NCBI RefSeq assembly: GCF_033807535.1
Contig: NZ_CP136857.1
Span: 1-64,000 of the forward strand
Direction of reading: 5' to 3'
DNA length: 64,000 bases
Source: Oceanisphaera sp. IT1-181
Lineage (GTDB): Bacteria > Pseudomonadota > Gammaproteobacteria > Enterobacterales > Aeromonadaceae
A model generated the notes under the pieces. That model had not been told where the DNA came from. It saw nothing but the letters and a program-made list of their open reading frames with translations, and did not search any database. Shown piece after piece: positions 52,440-60,457 of this stretch (the first letter of the stretch is position 1; each line of letters begins with the position of its first letter). The position numbers and the translations under genes are program-made.

Positions 52440-52850
52440 GCTACGGCCCACACAATAAGGTTTTTTTTACACTGAATTAATGGTTATATTTTATTCTTTA
52501 ACAATAAATGTGTAGCCACCCTCAATTATGTGGGCCGCAACTACTTTTTCCATATTTTACGTTGAGTTATTTTCACCTGCCACCCCCGTTATGTGGGCCG
52601 CAGTGTTATTTATATATATAGCAAAAACAATGGTTTTTAGTAGATTTTAAAAAAGCGCGCTACCACCCCCACTATGTGGGCCGCTGCATTATTATCATGT
52701 AAAATAAACGCTACTTACTAGTATTTTAACAAAGCAAGCTACCACCCCCACTATGTGGGCCGCTGTATTATTTTCATGTAAAACAAAACGCTGCTTACTA
52801 ATATTTTAAAAAAGTGCGCTACCACCCCCATTATGTGGGCCGCAACTTAA
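52440..52850. repeat. Spaced repeats with TATGTGGGCCGC core
   Basis: Five copies of (C/T)CACCCCC.TTATGTGGGCCGC, with TATG at 52527, 52590, 52673, 52752 and 52832 (spacing 63, 83, 79, 80 bp). An inverted copy GGCCCACACAATAAGG lies near 52,448. The sequences between copies 3-5 are also similar to each other. Confidence 0.85.
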
Positions 52851-52920
52851 TATTTATCATAGATGGCAGTGATAAAATAAAAATGATATGCCTCCTTAAT
52901 GTATGACTTTGATAGTGGTT

Positions 52921-53207
52921 TTGTGTGCTGTGACACACAATAAGGTAATGGCGTTGTGTGCTGTGACACACAATAAGGTAATGGCGTTGTGTGCTGTGAC
53001 ACACAATAAGGTAATGGCGTTGTGTGCTGTGACACACAATAAGGTAATGGCGTTGTGTGCTGTGACACACAATAAGGTAATGGCGTTGTGTGCTGTGACA
53101 CACAATAAGGTAATGGCGTTGTGTGCTGTGACACACAATAAGGTAATGGCGTTGTGTGCTGTGACACACAATAAGGTAATGGTGTTGTGTGCTGTGATAC
53201 ACAATAA
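52921..53207. repeat. 33-bp tandem array, 9 copies
   Basis: Units start TTGTGTGCTGTGACACACAA at 52921, then every 33 bp to 53185 (the last slightly changed). Each holds an inverted repeat TTGTGTG / CACACAA and AATAAGGTAATGG. Thirty-three bp is about three helical turns. Long ORFs in all frames here are artefacts. Confidence 0.92.
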
Positions 53208-54195
53208 CAGTTAGGAAATATATATTAATTTAAAAATTAAATTAAGTAAAAATGATTAGTTAAGATAAGTTCATACTCGTTAAAGTTATATGTTTTCAAT
53301 ATGCTATTCTATTTCTTAGTGTGAGTGGAAAGTAAATGGTAAGGTTTTTTTGTATGGGGTGCCGTAAGCAATATTTTAATAAAAACATTAATGTCAACTT
53401 GTGAATGAAAAGTCTTGCAGTTGTATGAGGAGAGACTGTAATAATATATGATCACTCAGTGATTTATATCCTAATGAAACATGGTCACGTAAGAACTATT
53501 TAATGTTAAAGGTTATAAGTTTAAGGTTTCGTTCGTAATCACCTTTAATCGACATCTAGCAAGTAAGTTTATATGATGTAGGAATGTTAGTTCCATCGTT
53601 GTTTTTAATGAAAATAAAAGATTTGATGATAAAATGATAGTGTGGGCTGCCCCTCATGATTTTAAATGAAAGTGGCGTGGCTAAATATTAATATATCGCA
53701 TCTTGTTTCATCTAACCTATACAGGCGATCCATAGTAACTAATTTGTAAGGTTTAGGCCGTATGACATGGCAGTGTTGACGATGAAAACGATGTTTTCAC
53801 ACCTGTTATGGCCGATTAATTACTTCGTATAGGGTTTGTGATCGTGCAATTTAATTAAATGACATTTTATAGTTACATGAATCAAATAATCATTAAAAAA
53901 CTAGAGGGATCATTCTCACTCTATCAACAACAACTCACTATCTAAATATGATGCAATTTAAAATGGTAGTGTATTGAAAATAAAATAGACGTTATCGTTT
54001 AGAAGTTGAAACCGTGTTGTGTTACTAAATCAGAGAACTATCTGACTCTCCCGTGTTCCGAGCTATCAAGAGAGGGGCTCTGGAGCAGAGAGATGGGAGA
54101 AGCGTGACACAATATCAACAACTGGCGGTAGGACAATCGAGCCTTAATCAATCGTGGTTCCCGTACCATCTAAGTGGATAAGCAGGTTATCGATC
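53208..54195. other. Long AT-rich gene-free region
   Basis: Nearly 1 kb without a plausible gene. AT-rich with scattered short palindromes (for example ATGATCACTCAGTGAT around 53,450). Possibly an origin-associated or transfer-related region next to the 33-bp array. No clear function seen. Confidence 0.4.
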
Positions 54196-54535
54196 AGTAG
54201 TACTGCGGTGAGCATCATGGTCGTCGCGGTCGTAGCGATAGCACTACCGAAACGGCGCTGATGCTGAAGGCCTTCTTTGGCTTGCCGTTTCGAGCTTTAG
54301 AAGGGTTCATCAACTCCATCTTTCAGTTGATGAACGTCCCCCTCACGTCACCGAGTTACAGCAGCCTCTGTAAGCGGGCTCAAAGTCTTTGGCGAAGGCG
54401 AATCAAAACGGTGTAAACACGGCAAGAGCCAGCGCCGTACTTGGCGTAAATTACACTTGGCTGTTGATTTTCGTACTCATAAATTCATTGCTGCTGGAGT
54501 GAGTCTAGAAAGTGTGCCTGATAGCGATTTGCTCA
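54196..54535 (+). pseudogene. IS5/IS903-type transposase remnant
   Basis: Frames spell GRRGRSDSTTETALMLKAFF, LPFRALEGFINSIFQ, SYSSLCKRA and KSQRRTWRKLHLAVDFRTH, as in IS903-like transposases, with several breaks. It runs directly into a tnpB remnant. Confidence 0.65.
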
Positions 54536-55056
54536 GACGGTCACGGTTTAATAACCCGTGACTCACCCAGAAATACGCCAAAAAGCTGGCTAAGGCACAA
54601 CGAAAACTGGCTAAAAAAAGGCTCTCACAACTTCATTAAACAAAAGAGGGCAGTGGCGAAGAACCACGAAAAAATGGCGAACTCACGGCAAGACATGACC
54701 TATAAAATGACATGGACACTTATAAACGAAAACCAAGTGATAAGTATTGAGTCATTACGAGTCAAAAAAATGGTTAAAAACCGACGGCTCGCTAAGCACC
54801 TTCACGATGCTAATTTTGGTGAGATAGCGAGAGGCGTATAAGGCGGACTGGTATGGGCGAACACTCTCCGTGATTGACCAGTGATTCCCGTCGAGCAAGA
54901 TGTGTAATGAATGTGGCTTGTTGTACTCATGTACATGGTCACTGGCGATCAGAAGCTGGTCTTGTGCTTGTGGAGCCAATCTCGACCGCGACCACAATGC
55001 CATCAATATCCACAAAGAGGGGTTAAAGCTCTTAGTAATCCCCTCATTTTAATAGC
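54536..55056 (+). pseudogene. TnpB (IS200/IS605) remnant
   Basis: Pieces: SHNFIKQKRAVAKNHEKMAN, VKNRRLAKHLHDANFGEIAR, YKADWYGRTL, FPSSKMCNECGLLYSC, CACGANLDRDHNAINIHKEG and the end IPSF-stop. The zinc-finger Cys pairs are seen (CNECG, CACG). Frame breaks and TGA in IDQ-stop-FPSSK show it is dead. Confidence 0.75.
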
Positions 55057-55245
55057 AGATCGCGTCATGTTAGCCGCATAACCTAAATATGCACTAACCC
55101 CCGAAATCAGCTGAGGCAGCATTATGCCTAGGGATAGGCCATTTTCTAAGTTACGCAGTACCACCGAGAGTTTCGTCATTTCTTGCTGTTGTTACTCTCA
55201 AACTCAGGTGTGGCGCGGCTCATATGAGGGGATTGATAAGGTTAA
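55037..55245 (+). mobile_element. IS200/IS605-like right end (TnpB-type)
   Basis: A copy of the region at 28785-28999, in opposite orientation, downstream of the tnpB stop and ending with ATGAGGGGA. In intact elements this part carries the omega-RNA. Confidence 0.65.
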
Positions 55246-55528
55246 AGCTAGCAGTTTAAATAAGTGGTGGCGGTAGGGAGTACTGACACCTTAATGCTTG
55301 TCAGAGGTTTTAGGAGACTACCTTGATTTACATCACCATGCATAAACCGTTGACGACAAGAATCACATTGCTTTAGCTGGGTGAGCTTCAATTACTTAAC
55401 GCAAAAGTCCTTCTACATACTCGGAGTATGATCCGTAAGTTAATTCATTGTTTTGAATTTTGTTCGTCTCCGCCTCTACTATGTGAGCATAAATATCCGC
55501 TTCTTCATCTGTAAATGTTGTGTACATC

Positions 55529-55566
55529 GTTTTTTGTTGTACGGTTTGTTTTTTGTTGTATATAAT
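55529..55566 (+). promoter_or_regulatory. parA promoter with direct repeats
   Basis: Two exact 13-bp repeats GTTTTTTGTTGTA at 55529-55541 and 55548-55560 (19 bp apart) adjoin TATAAT at 55561-55566, with TTGTAC 18 bp upstream as -35. They are candidate operator sites for ParA autoregulation. Confidence 0.55.
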
Positions 55567-55633
55567 GAATTCTTATAGCGTTACTTCTACTACGACTCTT
55601 AGTGGAAGCGTGGCTCATTATCGGAGAGATAAG

Positions 55634-56872
55634 ATGGCAAATCCCCAGATTACAAAAGCGCGGGACACGTTAAGAAATTTGGAGATCTTGGCTACAGTTG
55701 CAGAATCTATGGCCAAGCGCAGAAGAAGTGGTTTGGCGGATGGCGGAGACGCTCCCAATGGCAAAGAATATCGGCGTTATAATCAAGCTGAGGCCCTAGA
55801 AGACCTACAAATTAACACTAGGACTCTCAATAAGCGCTGTAGCGAGCTTGGTATAGATCCAAAAGATGGGGGCTATCGCTGGTCGATTACACTCCCTGAG
55901 TTGATGAAACTAAGAAAAGTCATTTTTCATGATCAGCTGATTGTGCGGCCGGATAATGCGAAACCTTTAGTCATCGCTATCAGCAATCTCAAAGGTGGTT
56001 CCGGTAAAACTCAGACTGCCGTAATGGCATCAACGGGAATGGCTACTCAGCTGAAAAGCGGCTATAGGGTAGCGCTGATTGACTGTGATCCTCAGGGCAC
56101 TGGAACCATGTATCTTGCGCCGAGTTTTGATGCTGATAATGAACTAACGTTTGGCGATCTTATGACCGAAGGGTATGAGCTTCAGCCCGGACAGACTTTT
56201 AATGATGTATGTAAAGCGGCATTTAAAAAGACAAACATACCGAATCTTGACTTGTTACCTGCTGATGTAAATGACAACTACATAGAGCTGTATCTTCAAG
56301 AGCAAACATCCACACAAGGCTCTGATTTCAATCCATACGATAAATTACGAAAAGTTGTTGATGCTGTCGAAGACCAGTATGACATCATATTTATCGATAC
56401 TGGGCCAAGCATTGACTTTAAAGTTATGAATGCTTTATACGCGGCTAATGCTTGCATCATCCCTGTTCAGGCACAGCAGAATGATGAGGACGCTACCAGT
56501 AAGTACTTGGGATCCTTACATCGTATATATGCGCGGCTTGAGGCCGCAGGTCATCCTGGCTGGGCTTTTACCAAGTTGCTCATTTCAAGGTTGAACCGCC
56601 GTTCAAGCTCAGAGTTGACCACTGCTTCAAGATTTAGAGCCTCGTTTGATGTGTTTATGATGGGGTCAGACCTAATCAGCTCGGAAGCAATTAAATTTTG
56701 TAGTACTCAACTCGCTTCTATATACGAGTTTTCTGCGTCTGAATACCCTAAAGGCAGAGTATCACTTAAAACTGTGCAGTCAGAAACTGAAGCATTTTTG
56801 AATGAGCTAGAGAACCTACTTTTGCGTTACTGGGGAATAACTGACTTCTCCCTGCACGGTATTAAAAACTAA
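55634..56872 (+). CDS. parA: ParA partition ATPase with N-terminal DNA-binding extension
   Basis: A 412-aa protein. Residues 1-110 are an extension with a helix-turn-helix-like region (EALEDLQINTRTLNKRCSEL) as in P1-type and Vibrio ParA2 proteins. Then come the deviant Walker A motif (NLKGGSGKTQTAV, residues 118-130), Walker A' (ALIDCDPQGTGT) and Walker B (IIFIDTGPSIDF). The frame is open from 55520, but GGAGA lies 7 nt before the ATG at 55634 and the protein logically starts there. It should bind its own promoter and drive segregation with ParB. Confidence 0.93.
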   Translation: MANPQITKARDTLRNLEILATVAESMAKRRRSGLADGGDAPNGKEYRRYNQAEALEDLQINTRTLNKRCSELGIDPKDGGYRWSITLPELMKLRKVIFHDQLIVRPDNAKPLVIAISNLKGGSGKTQTAVMASTGMATQLKSGYRVALIDCDPQGTGTMYLAPSFDADNELTFGDLMTEGYELQPGQTFNDVCKAAFKKTNIPNLDLLPADVNDNYIELYLQEQTSTQGSDFNPYDKLRKVVDAVEDQYDIIFIDTGPSIDFKVMNALYAANACIIPVQAQQNDEDATSKYLGSLHRIYARLEAAGHPGWAFTKLLISRLNRRSSSELTTASRFRASFDVFMMGSDLISSEAIKFCSTQLASIYEFSASEYPKGRVSLKTVQSETEAFLNELENLLLRYWGITDFSLHGIKN

Positions 56873-56883
56873 GGTGAAATAAT

Positions 56884-58065
56884 ATGAAAACCAATGAGAT
56901 GAAAGCTAAGAAACAAAAAAGAGAAGCCTTTTTGCCTGGTAACGATATTAGTGCTTCTGAGCTTCTTGAGAAGTCAGTTCAGGATAGCTTCTTGAGTGAT
57001 TCTGCCGCGCGTAAAGGGGAGATTTCACTTAACTTGGGAAATGGCCAAACTGCTGAATTCAAACTGCATATTATTGAACCTCAGGATATTCTCACTAAAA
57101 CAGCTGTTTTTGAGGGAAACGATCGGATACAAGAAACTCTTAACTCACTCACACTGAATGACATATTACCGTCAATACGTAAGCATGGAATAAGTTATCC
57201 TGCTATCGGCAGAATGATGGGAAATGGTGTGATTGACGTTGTTGATGGCTCTCGTCGCCGGTTCGCATGCCACTTAGCGAAGCAGCCTTATCTCATTTAT
57301 GTAACAGATTCAGACAAGGTTACACAGACCGTTGCTAAACATTTATCAGACGTAGGTAATCTATATAAGCCTCTTTCTCAATATGAACAAGGGAGGCGTT
57401 ATCAGTCTATGGTCGACGCCGGCATGAGCCAAGCTGATGTAGCCAGAGAAGAGTGCATTAGCCGAGCCAAAGTAACTCAAGCTATCAGTGCTTATGTGTT
57501 ACCAATGATATTTTACAAATCGTTTGCTTCGGGTTTTGATATTGGTCGTCCCACCATTACACGATTACGACAAATATACGAGCTCGCGGTTTCAGCTAAC
57601 ATCCAAGATGAGTTGCTGGATGCGGTGAAGCAAATAAGTCCTGAATCTATCGCTAGAACTGTATCAGTTGATACAGTGGGTTTATCCAGGATAGTGAAAG
57701 CACTTATGACTGAGTCCAAGCGTAACGGTGAAAGTGTAAGTCACTTAGAGCAGGCTTTATCGTTTGCTCATCTTCAAGAGTTACTGGCTCACCCAGACCT
57801 TGTGGATCAGTTGGGCATAGCGGAAAAAATCAATCAAGTGCTAGATAAAAAAGCATTTAGTGAGATTAGAGACGTGCAAACGATGCTTAATCTTGATGAA
57901 GACAGTAAGCCATATGACACAACACCCTTCTTTGAGGGAGATGTTGTTAATGTTGGCCGAAAAGTCTTAAAAGATGGTTCAGTACAGTTTGTCTTTCGGA
58001 AGATGACCGAGCATCAAAAAGAAGACATAGATAAACTTATTCTCGAATACTTGAATAGAAAATAG
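56884..58065 (+). CDS. parB: ParB partition protein
   Basis: A 393-aa protein. The ParB/Spo0J N-terminal domain has RKHGISYPAIGRMMGNGVID and VVDGSRRRFACHLAKQPYL (CTPase region). The helix-turn-helix is MSQADVAREECISRAKVTQA. A C-terminal dimerisation part ends the protein. It begins 11 bp after parA. The two palindromes 37-136 bp downstream are candidate parS sites. Confidence 0.92.
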   Translation: MKTNEMKAKKQKREAFLPGNDISASELLEKSVQDSFLSDSAARKGEISLNLGNGQTAEFKLHIIEPQDILTKTAVFEGNDRIQETLNSLTLNDILPSIRKHGISYPAIGRMMGNGVIDVVDGSRRRFACHLAKQPYLIYVTDSDKVTQTVAKHLSDVGNLYKPLSQYEQGRRYQSMVDAGMSQADVAREECISRAKVTQAISAYVLPMIFYKSFASGFDIGRPTITRLRQIYELAVSANIQDELLDAVKQISPESIARTVSVDTVGLSRIVKALMTESKRNGESVSHLEQALSFAHLQELLAHPDLVDQLGIAEKINQVLDKKAFSEIRDVQTMLNLDEDSKPYDTTPFFEGDVVNVGRKVLKDGSVQFVFRKMTEHQKEDIDKLILEYLNRK

Positions 58066-58101
58066 TAGTTTGGAAGGGTGGTGGGTAGCCACTCTTTTTA
58101 T

Positions 58102-58148
58102 CTGCGGCTGTGAAAGTGTTAACAGTGTTAACACTTTCACAGCCGCAG
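58102..58148. promoter_or_regulatory. 47-bp palindrome with GTTAACAGTGTTAAC core (putative parS)
   Basis: 23-bp perfect arms (outer CTGCGGCTGTGAAA) around a single centre base, core GTTAACA-G-TGTTAAC. 36 bp after the parB stop. Could also form a hairpin in the parAB mRNA, but the core is shared with the next palindrome and that at 15128 while the outer arms differ. Confidence 0.65.
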
Positions 58149-58164
58149 CCGTTAGTTCCAGCCT

Positions 58165-58201
58165 GCGAAGAATCTGTTAACACTGTTAACAGATTCTTCG
58201 C
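58165..58201. promoter_or_regulatory. 37-bp palindrome with GTTAACACTGTTAAC core (putative parS)
   Basis: 18-bp perfect arms (outer GCGAAGAATC), core GTTAACA-C-TGTTAAC. Its layout is like the Vibrio chromosome-2 parS consensus as I recall it (TTTACANTGTAAA), which also has a one-base centre. Confidence 0.65.
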
Positions 58202-58446
58202 TTACTCGCTCCTCTGCCCCTAAGCAGTAACTTACATACCAGTTTCTAACCTTAGGGCTGTCCTGCTTATCTTATGCTGCCTGGATTTTAAAGCTGGAAT
58301 ATGTATAGCTTTGGTAACCTAAAGAGGGGGGTAGATGTTACTAAACTAGCTTTAGCCTAACTGAGAGCAGAGAAAATCGACATTATGCTAAAATTTTCTA
58401 TTAAGCCTTAAATAAGCGACACCTTAACTTTTTTATTAGAGACTCC

Positions 58447-58836
58447 ATGACAAGACCACGCTACATAATCCAAGAAAGTGATTACTTTGTTGCCTATAAA
58501 TACTTAACTCGTAGAGCACAAGTCGACGGTATTAGATGGTTAGATGTCAGTGTAGTCGATAGAGATAATGGCGAAGTCTCGCAAGATGTGCTTGATAGGG
58601 TGTTTTATTGTTGTGACGCTGAGCAACTTAATGAGTGGGCTGCACGATATCTCAATAGTGACCAATGGAGAAAACTTAAACAGTCGATTAGAAATGCGAG
58701 ACGTAGAGCTCCTGGTAAATCGATTGAGGTTAGCTGGGATGCATGGGTTTTACTGCGTGATGAGAGCCAAAAAATGGGAATGACCTACTCAGAGCTCATA
58801 ATAGAAGTGCTGGAGAGTAGGATGTATGATGAGTGA
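58447..58836 (+). CDS. Ribbon-helix-helix-like protein next to parAB
   Basis: A 129-aa basic protein. The C-terminal half (RRRAPGKSIEVSWDAWVLLR, then ESQKMGMTYSELIIEVLESR) looks like a ribbon-helix-helix DNA-binding domain with similarities to the C-terminal part of MatP. The N-terminal half is helical and unassigned. Its position directly after the putative parS sites suggests a role in segregation or gene regulation of the replicon. Family uncertain. Confidence 0.5.
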   Translation: MTRPRYIIQESDYFVAYKYLTRRAQVDGIRWLDVSVVDRDNGEVSQDVLDRVFYCCDAEQLNEWAARYLNSDQWRKLKQSIRNARRRAPGKSIEVSWDAWVLLRDESQKMGMTYSELIIEVLESRMYDE

Positions 58837-59205
58837 GGAATTTTCCTGCGTTCAAAATGTGCCTATTAGTCCATCAGTAACGAGTGTTAAAGCTTAAGAC
58901 TCGTTATTTAAGATGGCTGCATTGAGTCCTACACATAAAATATTGTGCTAAATATATTATTCACACTTTGTCTGAAACTTGCATGTAGGCTCGCTACTCA
59001 CGACAAGTTAATGCGCATAATCTATTAACGTGAATGCCTCATATATCAAAATAGCAATCTGTAAGTTCTTAGAAAGTTGATACACCCTTCATGTAACGCG
59101 ACATTGTTGCGATCTGTAAACGGGAACAAAGCAGCGAAATGTAACAATCTAAACTCAATATCACCAATATCATTCGAAAATACGTATTAAAAGAGACTTA
59201 ACGGC
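58837..59205. promoter_or_regulatory. Region upstream of the BREX operon
   Basis: About 370 bp without a gene, between the ribbon-helix-helix gene and brxA. It must contain the BREX promoter. No WYL-type BrxR regulator gene is found before brxA in this window. Confidence 0.4.
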
Positions 59206-59805
59206 ATGAATGTAAAAGAATATTTAGGTGACATCATTGGTGGTAGCTTGATGGTTTCAGAGAGCCGAGTGATGGCAGATACCCTGCTTCAGCAGCCTTC
59301 AGAAGAGCAGTGGAAACACGCCGTTATTGAACAAAATATTCTGCAAAAAAACTCACCACAAACGGCTATTCGTTATGCTCGTACGCTGCGCTGGCGGCTA
59401 GAGCCGCTCGGTGCAGACTTTATGCGAGAGTTAGTCGAGGCAGAAGAGCGGGTATGTATTCAGATGCTATTGCTTGCGCTGCTGCTTAACTCACCGGTGT
59501 TAGTTGATTTTATGAAAACGACAATCACAGATGCACGGCGCACATACCAGCCATCGCTAGATGCTGACGCTTGGAGTGAGTTCTATCAATATCGTATTCA
59601 GGCGCATCCAGAGTTAGGAAAGTTCTCTGAATCGAGCATCAAAAAAATGGGCAACAACGCCATTAAAATTTTGGCCGATGCCGGGTACTTAAACAGCACC
59701 CGAGGCAAGCAGCTACAGCCGGTCTATTTACTGCCGGAAGTTAAAAGCTGGCTGCAAAAGCTTGAGCGTGAAGACTTAGAGCCCGTCATGGAGTGCACTT
59801 TATGA
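59206..59805 (+). CDS. brxA: BREX protein BrxA (DUF1819 family)
   Basis: A 199-aa protein with the BrxA/DUF1819 pattern: GGSLMVSESRVMADTLL near the N-terminus, AIRYARTLRWRLEPLG, and SSIKKMGNNAIKILADAGYL at the C-terminus. BrxA is a small DNA-binding component of type 1 BREX. It is the first gene of the operon and overlaps brxB (ATGA). Confidence 0.92.
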   Translation: MNVKEYLGDIIGGSLMVSESRVMADTLLQQPSEEQWKHAVIEQNILQKNSPQTAIRYARTLRWRLEPLGADFMRELVEAEERVCIQMLLLALLLNSPVLVDFMKTTITDARRTYQPSLDADAWSEFYQYRIQAHPELGKFSESSIKKMGNNAIKILADAGYLNSTRGKQLQPVYLLPEVKSWLQKLEREDLEPVMECTL

Positions 59806-60395
59806 AAACCCTACAAGCGCGGCTTGATCTTATTCAAGAGCGTATTGAGTGCGCGAAGTTTTTAAAAAATGATGGCTTAGGTAATGAGATTGGCTTTTGG
59901 GTTTTTGACTATCCCGCTAAGTATGAGTTGCTTGTTCGTGGCCAACTTATACATCTCACAGAGCGCCTGACTAACCGCAACTACCAATTTGTGCACATCA
60001 ACTTATTCCAAATACTGGTCGATATGCTGACCGAACGAGGCTTATTTGATCGCGCTTGCACCCGAGAACAACAAGCTGGCCTAGCTAGTTTACGAAAAAC
60101 CCTGGCCGGTCCTCTTAGTCAGGCTAAAGTAGCCGAGTATATCGCGCAAAAAGTTCAGCCGGAGAAGTTACAATTTTTATTGGTGTCGGGTTTGGGGAAT
60201 GCTTGGCCACTGGTGCGGGGGCACGAGCTATTGAGCGCCCTACAAGATGTGATGGGACATACTCCTTTGGTGCTATTTTATCCTGGTGAATACAGCGGCC
60301 GCGACTTATACCCTTTTGGTATGATTGAGTCTCGCAATTACTATCGCGCTTTTAAGTTGGTTCCTGAAGATGGTAATAAAATATTGAACGGCTAA
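59802..60395 (+). CDS. brxB: BREX protein BrxB (DUF1788 family)
   Basis: A 197-aa protein (LVRGQLIHLTERLTNRNYQF; LLVSGLGNAWPLVRGHELLS; VLFYPGEYSGRDLYPFGMIE) as in BrxB. A GTG 9 nt upstream is in frame, but ATG 59802 with GGAG and the ATGA overlap with brxA is preferred. It is part of the core BREX complex. Confidence 0.92.
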   Translation: MKTLQARLDLIQERIECAKFLKNDGLGNEIGFWVFDYPAKYELLVRGQLIHLTERLTNRNYQFVHINLFQILVDMLTERGLFDRACTREQQAGLASLRKTLAGPLSQAKVAEYIAQKVQPEKLQFLLVSGLGNAWPLVRGHELLSALQDVMGHTPLVLFYPGEYSGRDLYPFGMIESRNYYRAFKLVPEDGNKILNG

Positions 60396-60457
60396 TCAAA
60401 ACCAAGCCGATTACAGCCAAATAAAAATCTAAAAATAAAATATAAAAGAGAGCAGAT

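Noticed and set aside
52921..53207. CRISPR array
   Set aside because: The units are contiguous tandem copies without variable spacers, and no cas genes are present.
52831..53214. Long repetitive ORFs on both strands over the 33-bp array
   Set aside because: The period is a multiple of three, so any frame without a stop in one unit stays open. There is no ribosome binding site and the peptides are meaningless repeats.
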